Shown here: one piece after another, positions 25,408-34,919 of the stretch
Layout: each line of letters begins with the position of its first letter
Numbering within the stretch: the first letter of the stretch is position 1
DNA from: Pseudomonas syringae
GTDB lineage: Bacteria > Pseudomonadota > Gammaproteobacteria > Pseudomonadales > Pseudomonadaceae
Length of the DNA: 64,000 nt
Reading direction: 5' to 3'
Assembly (NCBI RefSeq): GCF_001698815.1
Contig: NZ_LGSI01000068.1
Location: 1-64,000, forward strand
The notes under the pieces: generated by a model
Told to the model about the DNA's origin: nothing
The model's database searches: none
What the model saw: the letters and a program-made list of their open reading frames with translations, nothing else
Made by a program: the position numbers and the translations under genes

Positions 25408-26046
25408 CTACATCGGCGGCGTCACGCCGTCCTTGCCTGCAGATATAGCCTGTGCCGACAAGCTGCCATCTGCGGCCTTCTGGGCAAACATCACAACCTT
25501 AACCCCTGGCTTCAACAAACTTCTGTCCCCCGGAACCAGATTTACAATTGGCACGTCCTCAGGAATGACAATCGTCTTCTGCCCGCCCTTGTAGTTCACC
25601 GTGATTGAGCGCCCGTTGCTGGTGACCAGATCGCCCACCGCACCATTGGTCATGGTGCTGTCCTTGGCCAGATCAAACGGGCGGTGCCCATCTCCGGTGC
25701 CGGCCATTTCCGGGGGGAAGACGTGGATTTCCAGCGCCTTGAGTGTGCCGTCGGGCAGCGGAACGGCGGCCGAGCCGATGTAACTGCCCGGTTTGATGTC
25801 AGCGACCTGCGCCAGCGTGACCCCGCGAACCTGGGTTTCCTTCAGCAGATTGACGGTCAGATCTTCACCTCGATTGGTGCGGACCTTCAACACGTCACCT
25901 TCAATCGCAGAGATCGTCCCACGCACGCCCACTCTTGGTGCCGGAGCATCCTGCGCAACGCTCTGGCTGGCGCCCAACAGACAAGATGTCAGTACCGCGG
26001 TGGACAAAAGCATGCCGCGCAATGACTTGCCGAGTAGAAAGCTCAT
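25408..26046 (-). CDS. Periplasmic DUF5666-like protein
   Basis: A 212-residue exported protein. The signal peptide (MSFLLGKSLRGMLLSTAVLT) ends near SVAQ (about 30-32). Repeated small beta modules follow (VRGTISAIEGDVLKVRTNRG and SNGRSITVNYKGGQKTIVIP), as in DUF5666 proteins. The middle part HVFPPEMAGTGDGHRPFDLA is conserved in this group, which is sometimes linked to metal handling, though no metal site is clear. AGGT lies 10 bases before the ATG. The gene is divergent from the MFS gene at 26261. Confidence 0.75.
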   Translation of the reverse strand: MSFLLGKSLRGMLLSTAVLTSCLLGASQSVAQDAPAPRVGVRGTISAIEGDVLKVRTNRGEDLTVNLLKETQVRGVTLAQVADIKPGSYIGSAAVPLPDGTLKALEIHVFPPEMAGTGDGHRPFDLAKDSTMTNGAVGDLVTSNGRSITVNYKGGQKTIVIPEDVPIVNLVPGDRSLLKPGVKVVMFAQKAADGSLSAQAISAGKDGVTPPM

Positions 26047-26116
26047 AACGGATTTTACCTGTGAGTCGATCGAGGAGATTGGAGCTTACACCCAATAACA
26101 AATCCTGCCGTAAATC

Positions 26117-26137
26117 ACATCCCATATAATGGGATGT
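26117..26137. promoter_or_regulatory. Palindromic operator upstream of the MFS gene
   Basis: ACATCCCAT and ATGGGATGT are exact 9-bp arms around ATA. The site is followed by AT-rich sequence with a second small palindrome, TTCA-TATAT-TGAA. It lies in the shared intergenic space between the divergent DUF5666-like and MFS genes; the regulator is not encoded beside it. Confidence 0.6.
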
Positions 26138-26260
26138 AAATTCATATATTGAAATATATAAACATCTCGTCTAAGGTCGCTTGCAACGGTTTCGCCGACT
26201 GGTGCCTTCAAGGCCAGTGGTCCCGACAATAAAGACAAAAAAGACAACAGAGGGCTGTTT

Positions 26261-27598
26261 ATGTCCAATCCCATCGAGACTGGCCTGCATGCCAGCACCA
26301 TCGGAAGACTCAACTTGAAGTTGATTCCGTTTCTGATGCTGCTCTACATGGTCGCTTACATCGACAAATCGAATATCTCCGTCGCTGCACTGCAAATGAA
26401 CGCTGACCTGGGCCTGACCGCACGCATGTACGGGCTGGGCGTAGGACTGTTCTTCCTCACCTACATCCTGCTTGAAGTGCCCAGCAGTCTGATCCTTACC
26501 AAGGTCGGCGCGCGGCGCTGGATCGCCAGGATCATGATCACCTGGGGCATCGTTGCCGCGGGGATGTGCCTGGTGCAGACCGCCAATCAGCTTTACGTCA
26601 TGCGCCTGTTATTAGGCGCAGCGGAGGCCGGTTTCACGCCCGGTATCATCTATTACCTGTCCCAGTGGTATCCAAAGACTGATCGCGCCAGAGCCATGTC
26701 GTTTTTCTACATTGGCGCAGCGCTGGCTTCAGTGATCGGGTTGCCGCTGTCCGGGGCATTCCTGCACATGGACGGGATCTTTGGCGTCAGCGGCTGGCGT
26801 TGGCTGTTCCTGCTTGAGGGTATTCCGGCGGTAGTACTGGGCATTGTTGTGCTGCGTTATCTCCCGGACTCGCCGGAAAGCACCCACTGGCTGGATGCGG
26901 CGCAGAAGAAATGGCTGGCGCGCACGATTGCCGCCGAGCAGGCCACGACACCGATTTCTCATAAAGACGCCTGGCACGTTGCGTTCCGCAATCGCCGGGT
27001 TTGGCTGCTCAGCCTGTTCTGGTTGCTCCAGGCGTTTGGCACCATCGGGATCACGCTGTTTCTACCGCTGATCGTACAGTCGGTATCGAAGCAGGGCTCC
27101 TTCACCGTGAGCGTCATGTCGGCGCTGCCATTCTTCGTCGCCTGTATTTTCATGTACTTCAACGGCCGTCACTCGGACAAATCGGGCGAGCGTGGCTGGC
27201 ACTTGGGTGGGCCGTTGCTGGGCGCTGGCGTGCTGTTGGCGTTGGCGGTGTTCAGCGGTAATCAATGGCTTTCCTACGGGATGCTGGTACTGGCCGTAGG
27301 CCTCAACTGGGCGGCGACGCCAGTGTTCTGGGCAACCACTACTGAATACCTCTCCGGCCCTGCGGCGGCTGTTTCCATTGCCTTGATCAACTCCATTGCC
27401 AACCTGGCCGGACTGGGTTTACCGCCTGCCATGGGCTGGATCAAGGATGTTACCGACAACTACGACTATGCCTTGCTGCTGGTTGCCGGGGCGTTGCTGG
27501 CAGGCGGTGTTCTGGGGATTTATCTCGGAACGGGGAAAACTCCTACGGTTGCTCAACCTGTTATTCAAGGGAATGTTGATGAAATCTCACGTGCTTAA
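26261..27598 (+). CDS. MFS transporter, anion:cation symporter (ACS) family
   Basis: A 445-residue, twelve-helix uptake permease for organic anions. The features YIDKSNISVAALQMNADLGL (about 36-55), MITWGIVAAGMCLVQ and RLLLGAAEAGFTPGIIYYLS (about 110-129) are typical of the ACS group, whose members import tartrate, phthalate, hexuronates or 4-hydroxyphenylacetate. GAGGG precedes the ATG. It overlaps the next gene by 20 bases, so the two proteins are made together: uptake of an acid and its conversion by a 2-hydroxyacid dehydrogenase. Confidence 0.87.
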   Translation: MSNPIETGLHASTIGRLNLKLIPFLMLLYMVAYIDKSNISVAALQMNADLGLTARMYGLGVGLFFLTYILLEVPSSLILTKVGARRWIARIMITWGIVAAGMCLVQTANQLYVMRLLLGAAEAGFTPGIIYYLSQWYPKTDRARAMSFFYIGAALASVIGLPLSGAFLHMDGIFGVSGWRWLFLLEGIPAVVLGIVVLRYLPDSPESTHWLDAAQKKWLARTIAAEQATTPISHKDAWHVAFRNRRVWLLSLFWLLQAFGTIGITLFLPLIVQSVSKQGSFTVSVMSALPFFVACIFMYFNGRHSDKSGERGWHLGGPLLGAGVLLALAVFSGNQWLSYGMLVLAVGLNWAATPVFWATTTEYLSGPAAAVSIALINSIANLAGLGLPPAMGWIKDVTDNYDYALLLVAGALLAGGVLGIYLGTGKTPTVAQPVIQGNVDEISRA

Positions 27599-28508
27599 AA
27601 TTGCCCGGCTGCCGGATTTGCTCAATGAGCGTTTGTATGCCCAGTACGACGTAATTGACGCCACGGAAAACCCTGCGGACCTGCCCGCCAACGCATTCAG
27701 CGTTCGCGCGCTGTTGGCCAATGGTGAATCCCGGGTCAGTCGTGAGTTGATTGAAAAACTGCCCGAGCTGGAAATTATCGTGGTATTCGGCGTGGGTTAC
27801 GACGGCGTGGATGTCCAGGCCGCCAGGGAGCGGGGCATCCGTGTGACGCATACGCCGGACGTGCTTACCGACGATGTCGCTGATTTCGCCATGGCATTGC
27901 TGTTGGGCATCGGGCGTCGCACCGCCGACGCTGACCGCTTCGTACGCGCCGGAGCATGGTCCGACGGGCCGTTTCCTTTTACCCGGAAAGTCAGCGGTGC
28001 CCGATTGGGCATCATCGGTCTTGGCCGTATCGGCAAAGCAATCGCGCGTCGTGCGGCGGGGTTCGACATGCGCATCGCTTACACCGGTCGCAAGCCTCAG
28101 GACGTGCCTTATGACTTTTTTGCCTCAGTCGTTGAGCTCGCTGCGGCAGTGGATTTCCTGGTGATCGCAGTGGGCGGCGGTGAAGAGACGCTGCATCTGG
28201 TCGACACTGAGGTTCTGAATGCCTTGGGCCCGCAGGGCATTCTGATCAACGTCGGGCGCGGCAGTGTGATCAATGAAGGCGCGTTGGCTGCCGCGCTGCG
28301 GGACAAGCGCATCTACGCCGCAGGGCTGGACGTTTTCGAGAACGAGCCGCAGGTTCATCCGGATTTGCTGGGCCTGGATAACGTATTGCTGACGCCGCAT
28401 ATGGCCAGCGCGACTCAGGATACTCGCCAGGCGATGGCGGACCTGACGTTGAGCAACCTGGCGGCGTACTTCGCAGGGGAAGCGTTGCCGACACCCATTC
28501 CGGAATAA
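27579..28508 (+). CDS. D-isomer-specific 2-hydroxyacid dehydrogenase
   Basis: A 309-residue NAD(P)-linked cytosolic enzyme that interconverts a 2-keto acid and a 2-hydroxy acid (glyoxylate/hydroxypyruvate reductase type). The Rossmann motif is GIIGLGRIGKAIARR (about 147-161). Catalytic Arg is in NVGRGSVINE, Glu in DVFENEP and His in LTPHMASAT. AAGGGA lies 6 bases before the ATG at 27579, inside the end of the MFS gene. The pairing suggests use of an imported hydroxy or keto acid such as tartronate or glycerate. Confidence 0.85.
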   Translation: MKSHVLKIARLPDLLNERLYAQYDVIDATENPADLPANAFSVRALLANGESRVSRELIEKLPELEIIVVFGVGYDGVDVQAARERGIRVTHTPDVLTDDVADFAMALLLGIGRRTADADRFVRAGAWSDGPFPFTRKVSGARLGIIGLGRIGKAIARRAAGFDMRIAYTGRKPQDVPYDFFASVVELAAAVDFLVIAVGGGEETLHLVDTEVLNALGPQGILINVGRGSVINEGALAAALRDKRIYAAGLDVFENEPQVHPDLLGLDNVLLTPHMASATQDTRQAMADLTLSNLAAYFAGEALPTPIPE

Positions 28509-28697
28509 CACCCAAAGCGCAGGTGCAGCCTGACAAGCACCGACGACTTTCATACTCATTTACGACATTGTTTTGCCCGTGAGTGATAGAGAAGTGAAAT
28601 AACTCAACTTTCTTACAGGTCAATCGAATATCCCGCTTGCGCCGCCCAACACCCGCCGCGAATATAAGCCCTTGCGGTTTCTGGTTATGGAGCTTTC

Positions 28698-31595
28698 ATG
28701 AACGTACCTCCCTTGGCCCATGACCAGAGGCGTCCCGACCATGGCAAAGGTGCAGCAGCGGAATTGATTGCGAGCATGGAAGCGTTAACCCCCATAGCGA
28801 GTCAGGTCACTATCGAGACGCTGCTCCTGGCTGCCAAAAGCCAGGTGGCGGATGTCCCTTGGGCCGTTTACGGTGCTGGCGAACCCATGTATTTGTTGGG
28901 ACACGGATCGGCACTACCCGCGCTCGATTGGCCAGCCAGTCTCCAGGCCAGTCAGCTCGACGTGCTGTGCCGGACTCGGCGATTGCACCGCTGGCCTGCC
29001 GGCAGAGGCGAGGAGGCGCTGGGCTGGTTGCTGGCTCCTCAAGAGCAGTACGCGAACCCGGAGCTGGCCACTCTGGCTTTGCAGGTTGGCTACCAATTGC
29101 AGACCCAGGCGTTGGCGCGAGCGCAGATTACCCAGCGAGTGTTATACGAGATCACTTATCTGGCCAGCACGACCCGGCATCGCGGCGCGTTTCTGGAAGG
29201 CGTACACAAAGAACTCGCCACGCTTATCGACGCTGAAAACTTTTACCTGGCCCTTTACGATGCGGGCACCGGCAAAATCACCTATCCCTATTACGTCGAT
29301 ATCACCGATGTCGATGCTCTTGAGCCTGAAGCGCACGAATACCTGGACCCGTCCCAGATATCGATGACCGGCTATGTCTTGACCAGTGGTCAGCCGCTGT
29401 TCGTCGATGCGGCGGATATCGAACGTGCCAGCCAGGAAGAGAAGTTTTTTTGCCTTGGTCATCGGCCCGAGTTCTGGATGGGGGCACCCCTCAGAAATGC
29501 TTCCGACGATGTCTTCGGCATGCTGGCTATGCAGGTTTATGACGTGTCGCGGGTCTACAGCGCAGAAGATCGCGTGTTGTTCCAGGCCGTTGCGCGTCAT
29601 GTAGCCATGGCGCTGGATCGTATTCTGCACCGCGCAGACCTCGAACGAACCGTGCTGTTGCGCACCCAGGAGTTGTCCGCGCTCAACGCCGCGTTGCGTC
29701 AGGAAGTGCTCGATCGTGAGCGCGCCGAACATTTGCAGAGCGCTTTGTTTCAGATTGCCGAGCTATCGAGCCAGCCGGGAGACATGGCTGAGCTGTTTCA
29801 CAGTCTGCATTTGATTGTTGGCGAGTTGCTGGTTGCGCTGAACTTCTATATCGCGCTGTATGACACCGCGACCTGCGAAGTGACCTTTCCCTACTACGTT
29901 GACGAGCGATTGACCAAGCGGCCGTTGCCACGGCGGGGCCAGCGTGGCTATACCGAATATGTGATCCGTCAACGGCGTGCCTGCCTGATCGACAGTGACG
30001 ATGCCCTGCGCCTTGAAGCTGTTGGCGAGATCGAAATAGGTAACGAGGACAATCGATCATCGTCCTGGTTGGGGATACCGCTGTTCGAAGGTGATGACGT
30101 TCGCGGTGTGCTCGCGGTGCAAAGTTATTCGCCGCTGGTGAGCTATTCATTGCGTGATCAGGAACTGCTGACCTTTGTTTCGCGCCATATCGACACCGCG
30201 CTGTCCCGACGCAGCGCCGCCGAGGCTGTACACACTGACAATCTGCGCCTGGAAGCCAGAGTTCGCGACCGTACTCGCGAACTCGATCAGGTCAATGCCA
30301 GATTGCAGCACGAGAACTCGCACGATTCCCTGACGGGTCTGCCCAATCGCACCCATCTGCAGCAGCGCCTGCATGCCGCCTGGCAGGATTTCCGCGACCA
30401 CGACCAGCCGATGGTGGTGATGTTCATCGACCTGGACCGCTTCAAGCTGGTCAATGACAGCCTTGGGCATCATTTCGGCGACCTGCTGCTGACTCAGGCA
30501 GCGGACCGCCTGCGCAGCTGCATGCGTGAGAGCGATTTGCTGGCGCGGTTGGGCGGCGACGAGTTTGCCGTGCTGGCAGTCAGCGCGACGCTGGATAGGG
30601 CCGTTGGTATTGCCCAGCGAATTCTCCAAGCCTTCGATCTGCCGTTTCGTGTGGACGCGCATGCGGTGTTTTCCTCGTGCAGCATCGGTATCGTCGGCGC
30701 CGACAGTCAATTCCATCAGGAGCCCACGGACCTGCTGCGCGACGCCGATATGGCCATGTACCGGGTCAAGAATGGCGGGCGTGACAGCTTTGCGGTGTTC
30801 AATCAGGAGCTGCGCCGGGAAGTGTCCGACCAGGTCGAGCAGGAAGGCGCATTGCGCAATGCGCTCAAGCGCACCGACGAGCTGATACCGTATTTCCAGC
30901 CAATCATCAGCATTGAAACCGGTAAGATACTGGCCCTCGAAGCACTGATTCGCTGGCGCCAGCCTGATGGGCGAGTGGTTGCCCCTGGGCATTTTCTGCC
31001 GGCTCTGGAAGGCTTGCGCCTGATCGGACGTTTGGATCAGTACATGTTGCAGTGTGTCATCGCCATTCTGGCGCAGCCGACCAACAGCCACTGGCCGACC
31101 GTTCATGTGAACTGCTCCAGCTACAGCATTACCCGTCCGGAGTTTGCCGGGGAACTACTCGCCATGTTGCAACGTTACGACGTTGCCCCGTCGAGGATTT
31201 GCCTGGAGTTGACTGAAGGTGCGCTGGTTGCCGAGCCGGAACTCGCCCGGCAATCCATGAAACACCTTGCCGACCATGGCATGTCAGTGGTGCTGGATGA
31301 TTTCGGCGCGGGCTTCTCCTCGCTCAGCTACGTCCATCAATATCACTTCAGTGGTTTGAAAATCGACAAGTCGTTCATTCTTGAACTCACCACCAGTGCG
31401 CGCAGCCGGGCTATCGTGCGGGCCATTGTGCGAATGGCGCAGTCTCTGGATCTGACCGTTGTGGCGGAAGGCGTGGAAGACGAAGCGACTCTCGATCTGC
31501 TGCGTGAAATCGGCGCGGGTCAGGCGCAGGGCTATTACTTCTCCGTACCGTTGCCGCAGGAGCAATTGCTCCTGAGTAATGATCTCGCCCAGTGA
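28698..31595 (+). CDS. Cyclic-di-GMP signalling protein, GAF-GAF-GGDEF-EAL
   Basis: A 965-residue cytosolic protein with no membrane helix. Two GAF sensor domains (about 140-310 and 345-510) are similar to each other: both contain FYLALYD/FYIALYD and YPYYVD/FPYYVD text. A GGDEF domain follows with intact RLGGDEF (619-623), then an EAL domain with EAL at 748-750, ELTE, LDDFGAGFSSLSY and KIDKSF. Both active sites look complete, so it could make and break c-di-GMP, with the GAF pair as the switch. GGAG lies 5 bases before the ATG. It stands alone. Confidence 0.9.
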   Translation: MNVPPLAHDQRRPDHGKGAAAELIASMEALTPIASQVTIETLLLAAKSQVADVPWAVYGAGEPMYLLGHGSALPALDWPASLQASQLDVLCRTRRLHRWPAGRGEEALGWLLAPQEQYANPELATLALQVGYQLQTQALARAQITQRVLYEITYLASTTRHRGAFLEGVHKELATLIDAENFYLALYDAGTGKITYPYYVDITDVDALEPEAHEYLDPSQISMTGYVLTSGQPLFVDAADIERASQEEKFFCLGHRPEFWMGAPLRNASDDVFGMLAMQVYDVSRVYSAEDRVLFQAVARHVAMALDRILHRADLERTVLLRTQELSALNAALRQEVLDRERAEHLQSALFQIAELSSQPGDMAELFHSLHLIVGELLVALNFYIALYDTATCEVTFPYYVDERLTKRPLPRRGQRGYTEYVIRQRRACLIDSDDALRLEAVGEIEIGNEDNRSSSWLGIPLFEGDDVRGVLAVQSYSPLVSYSLRDQELLTFVSRHIDTALSRRSAAEAVHTDNLRLEARVRDRTRELDQVNARLQHENSHDSLTGLPNRTHLQQRLHAAWQDFRDHDQPMVVMFIDLDRFKLVNDSLGHHFGDLLLTQAADRLRSCMRESDLLARLGGDEFAVLAVSATLDRAVGIAQRILQAFDLPFRVDAHAVFSSCSIGIVGADSQFHQEPTDLLRDADMAMYRVKNGGRDSFAVFNQELRREVSDQVEQEGALRNALKRTDELIPYFQPIISIETGKILALEALIRWRQPDGRVVAPGHFLPALEGLRLIGRLDQYMLQCVIAILAQPTNSHWPTVHVNCSSYSITRPEFAGELLAMLQRYDVAPSRICLELTEGALVAEPELARQSMKHLADHGMSVVLDDFGAGFSSLSYVHQYHFSGLKIDKSFILELTTSARSRAIVRAIVRMAQSLDLTVVAEGVEDEATLDLLREIGAGQAQGYYFSVPLPQEQLLLSNDLAQ

Positions 31596-31764
31596 GCGTG
31601 CGGCAGTGCGCTGCCACTTGTGGTTGCCCTTTGCCGCTCTCACTGCCTGGAGAGTCGCAGACGCAACGGTGAGACCGCGTAATCAAAGGCCTGTAGCGAA
31701 GTTCGTGAAGTGGCACTGGTTTTGCTGCGTTATGCGTACTGCACTTTGCAGCAGGAGGTGAGCG

Positions 31765-32322
31765 ATGAATACAGCCAGCATCAGCACGCTCCATCACTTG
31801 GTATCACAAGTGGTAGGGCGCAAGACCCAGGAGGATGTGTCCAAGGACGCATTTGCCGTTCCGGTTGCAGCGGCCAGTCCGGTTCCGGCCGTGGACGCGG
31901 TCAGCGAGAACACCAGCGACAGCAGCAAGGATTCAACCTTCGACGAAGCGTTCGCCAAGTTATTGGTGAACCTGAAGGCGTCGACGCAGACGACGGATGC
32001 GCAAGCCGCATTTACGCCTATTGCTGTTGATACCAGCATTGCGGCCAAGGATTCAGCCGTGACCAGCGAGGCCGATGTGGCTGCAGCGACGTCTTCGACT
32101 TCCTCGGCACAACAGCAATTCATGGACTTCATGAATCTGTCGCCTGCCGAGCAGATGCGCGAGAAGCTGACAGGGGTGAGCAAGGAAGAGTACGAAGCCA
32201 TGTCGCCGGAGCAGAAATTGTCCGTTGATAACAAGCTTCAAGCCGCTTTGAAAGAACAGCAACAAACAGCGACTGCCGATATCAACGGCAAGATCCTGGC
32301 GGCCAGGTTGGCGCTGGTCTAA
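31765..32322 (+). CDS. Hypothetical Ala/Ser/Thr-rich acidic protein
   Basis: A 185-residue protein starting MNTASISTLHHLVSQVVGRK after a very strong AGGAGGTGA site. It is low in aromatic residues and has no signal peptide. A probable disordered middle (SENTSDSSKDSTFDEAFAKL) is followed by a helical end with QFMDFMNLSPAEQMREKLTG and KEEYEAMSPEQKLSVDNKLQ. The strong ribosome binding site suggests high expression. Function unknown. Confidence 0.72.
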   Translation: MNTASISTLHHLVSQVVGRKTQEDVSKDAFAVPVAAASPVPAVDAVSENTSDSSKDSTFDEAFAKLLVNLKASTQTTDAQAAFTPIAVDTSIAAKDSAVTSEADVAAATSSTSSAQQQFMDFMNLSPAEQMREKLTGVSKEEYEAMSPEQKLSVDNKLQAALKEQQQTATADINGKILAARLALV

Positions 32323-32347
32323 GGCTTTTCTGAGCAAGCGCGGTCTC

Positions 32348-32435
32348 GTTGGAGCGAGGCTTGTCCGCGAAGAACGATAACGTGGTGGGTCTGGCCTACC
32401 GCGTCGCCTGATTCGCGGGCAAGCCTCGCTCCAAC
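32348..32435. repeat. REP pair (REPIN)
   Basis: GTTGGAGCGAGGCTTGTCCG at 32348 onward and its near-exact complement ending CAAGCCTCGCTCCAAC at 32435 face each other about 40 bases apart. This is the inverted-pair form of the Pseudomonas repetitive extragenic palindrome, between the convergent unknown gene and mtlZ. Confidence 0.88.
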
Positions 32436-32459
32436 GGTCCGCGTGTTTGCCGCGCGAAA

Positions 32460-33398
32460 TTACCCCAACTGCTGCCGATACGGTAAATCCGGACCGACCT
32501 TGGTGCAGGTCAGTGCTGCGGCTTTTACTGCGAATCTGAGCATTTCGTCCAGCGTTTCCCGGGTCAACGAAGGCAAGCTGGCAGGGCTGTCGAGTTGGCG
32601 CTCGGTGAGGAAGGTTATCAGCGCTGCCTGAAAGGTATCGCCCGCGCCAACGGTGTCGGCAGTAATCACCGTCTCCGCTGGAATCGACCATGTACCGTGC
32701 TGGCGGGTGAAGATGCTTGCGCCCTGAGTGCCGCGCGTCAGGACGACCAGTTGGCAGCGCTTGCCAAGCCAGCTTTGCGCGATGTCTTCAGGACTGCGCC
32801 CCGGATAGAGCAGCGCCAGGTCTTCGTCGCTGACCTTAATAATGTGCGCATGCTCGGCAAAGGCGCCAATCTGCTCGCGCCAGCGGACGATGTCCGGGGC
32901 CGGGTTGAGGCGTACGTTAGGGTCCAGCGTAATCAAGCGCCGGTCACTTTCCCGTACCACCAGCGCCAGCAAGGTATCGGCTATCGGCTGTACCACCAGG
33001 GAAAACGAACCCACGTGGATGCCGCGCACTTCGTCGCTCAGTTCCGGCAGATCGCCGAGTCGCAATTGTCGGTCCGCGCAGCCCTCGCCGCGAAAACTGT
33101 AGTGGGGCGAACCGTCGGCACTCACGGCAACCATTGCCAGCGTCGTGGGTGCGTCGAAATCCACCAGATAGTCCGCACGGACGCCTTCTTCATCCAGCAC
33201 GGTGCGCAGGCGCCGGCCGAGATAGTCCGTTGACAGGCCGGCAAAGAAACCGGAGTCCACACCCAGCCTGCGCAAGCCGACGGCGACGTTGAAGGGCGAG
33301 CCTCCGGCAATCGCCTGGAAGCCCAGTGTGTTGCTCTTGCCAGCGCTGCCTGGCTGGCTGAAAAAATCGAACAGCGCTTCGCCACAAACCAGATACAT
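32460..33398 (-). CDS. mtlZ: PfkB-family fructokinase of the mannitol operon
   Basis: A 312-residue sugar kinase that would phosphorylate the fructose formed from mannitol to fructose 6-phosphate. PfkB signatures are AGGSPFNVAVGLRRLG near the N-terminus and DTVGAGDTF (248-256) with catalytic Asp254. The ATG at 33398 is chosen because AGGGAG precedes it; an upstream start at 33434 would run back over the xylulokinase stop. It is the last gene of the operon, 32 bases after mtlY, and is followed by a REP pair. Confidence 0.88.
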   Translation of the reverse strand: MYLVCGEALFDFFSQPGSAGKSNTLGFQAIAGGSPFNVAVGLRRLGVDSGFFAGLSTDYLGRRLRTVLDEEGVRADYLVDFDAPTTLAMVAVSADGSPHYSFRGEGCADRQLRLGDLPELSDEVRGIHVGSFSLVVQPIADTLLALVVRESDRRLITLDPNVRLNPAPDIVRWREQIGAFAEHAHIIKVSDEDLALLYPGRSPEDIAQSWLGKRCQLVVLTRGTQGASIFTRQHGTWSIPAETVITADTVGAGDTFQAALITFLTERQLDSPASLPSLTRETLDEMLRFAVKAAALTCTKVGPDLPYRQQLG

Positions 33399-33430
33399 AG
33401 GTGCTCCCTGAAAATAGTGCGCCAGCGCCG

Positions 33431-34912
33431 TCAACCGACCTGCAGCTGGCTGCGATAGTGCTCATAGACGCGTTGATAAGCCGCGACGTTTTGCGCGTGT
33501 GGACGGGTTTCACTGGCCGAATCCAGGCTGACGCAACGCGTACACAACTGCTCGAGGGTTTGCTCGCCGTGAGTCGCCTGGGAAAAACACCAGGCGGCCT
33601 GAATCGCCGCCCCGAGTGCCGCGGCCTCGCTGTGTTCGGTGCAGATTACCGGAGTGTTCATGATGTCCGCGACGATCTGCCGCCACACCGCACTTTTCGC
33701 GCCGCCGCCGATCAGGCGAATGTTCTCGCTGCGTATGCCGTTGGCGCGCAACAAGTCCAGGCCGTAGCGCAAGCCGAATGTGGTGCCTTCGACCACGGCA
33801 CGACTGAGATTGGCCCGGGTCAGGTTGGTGCTGTCCAGGCCCAGAATACTGCCGGTGGCGTGGGGCAGGGCGGGCACGCGCTCGCCATTGAGGAACGGCA
33901 GCATCAGCACACCCTCGGCGCCGATCGGTGCCTGGCTGACCGCCTCGTTGAAGGCTGCGATATCCAGCCCCAACAGTTCGCGAATGGCGCTGCTGGCATT
34001 GGTCAGATTCATCGTGCAAATCAGCGGCAGCCAGCCACCGGATGACGAACAGAAGGTCGCGACTGAAGGCTGTTCGCTGACCTGGGGTTGATCGGCGAAG
34101 GCGTACACCGTGCCGGATGAGCCGAGACTCATGGTGATCGCCCCCGGTTGAATGTTGCCGGTGCCGATAGCGCCCATCATGTTGTCGCCGCCGCCGCTGG
34201 AAACCAGCGCCGAAGGGTTAAGTTCCAGCAACTGCGCGATGTGCGGCAAGATCTGTCCGACCGGTTGCTGCGCTTCCAGCAACTCGGGCAGTGCCCGGCA
34301 CAAGCGGCCGCTGGGGTCGATGTGCTCCAAAAGCGGTAGATCCCAGTCCCGGGTGCGTACATTGAAATAGCCGGTCCCCGATGCGTCGCCGTATTCGCTG
34401 CAGTAACGGCCGGTCAGCCAGTAGTTGAGATAGTCATGGGGCAACAGAATCTTGTCGATCTGGGCAAATACGCCGGGATGTTGCTCCAGAGTCCACAAGA
34501 GTTTGGACACCGTATAACCCGGCGCAATGGCGACTCCCAGCCGCGCCAGTGAACCGCTTTCGCCGCCCAGATACTCAAGCAATCGATCGTTTTCCGGGGC
34601 GGTTTCGGTGTCGCACCAGAGTTTGGCCGGGCGTAACACCTGGCCCTGGCTGTCGAGTAACACCAGACCATGTTGCTGACCGGAAACGCCGATCCCCAGA
34701 ATTTCGGCGCCGGAAATGCCTGCCTGAATCAGTGCTTCCTGGGTGGCCTGCGCGAAAGCGTCGAGCCATTGTTGCACGTCCTGTTCGCGGAGCCCGTTGG
34801 CGCCACTGATCATGCTGTGGGCAGCAGAGCCCTGGCCCAACACCTTGCCGCTGACGGCGTCGAGCACAATGGCCTTGGTGCCTTGGGTGCCGCAATCGAT
34901 TCCGAGAAACAT
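33431..34912 (-). CDS. mtlY: Xylulokinase
   Basis: A 493-residue FGGY-family kinase that phosphorylates D-xylulose formed from D-arabitol. It has the phosphate-binding GIDCGTQGTKAIVLD at 4-18, and LWCDTETAPEND with catalytic Asp near the end of the first domain; MGAIGTGNIQPG and GGGAKSAVWRQIVADI lie in the C-terminal domain. GAGG is 7 bases before the ATG. It is 7 bases downstream of the mannitol dehydrogenase gene, so tightly coupled. Confidence 0.92.
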   Translation of the reverse strand: MFLGIDCGTQGTKAIVLDAVSGKVLGQGSAAHSMISGANGLREQDVQQWLDAFAQATQEALIQAGISGAEILGIGVSGQQHGLVLLDSQGQVLRPAKLWCDTETAPENDRLLEYLGGESGSLARLGVAIAPGYTVSKLLWTLEQHPGVFAQIDKILLPHDYLNYWLTGRYCSEYGDASGTGYFNVRTRDWDLPLLEHIDPSGRLCRALPELLEAQQPVGQILPHIAQLLELNPSALVSSGGGDNMMGAIGTGNIQPGAITMSLGSSGTVYAFADQPQVSEQPSVATFCSSSGGWLPLICTMNLTNASSAIRELLGLDIAAFNEAVSQAPIGAEGVLMLPFLNGERVPALPHATGSILGLDSTNLTRANLSRAVVEGTTFGLRYGLDLLRANGIRSENIRLIGGGAKSAVWRQIVADIMNTPVICTEHSEAAALGAAIQAAWCFSQATHGEQTLEQLCTRCVSLDSASETRPHAQNVAAYQRVYEHYRSQLQVG

Positions 34913-34919
34913 GGGCGCC

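Noticed and set aside
27396..27578. Upstream extension of the 2-hydroxyacid dehydrogenase
   Set aside because: It lies in another frame of the MFS gene and lacks homology; the start at 27579 has its own ribosome binding site.
30147..31106. 319-codon frame antisense to the GGDEF-EAL gene
   Set aside because: The sense strand shows intact GGDEF and EAL domains through this stretch.
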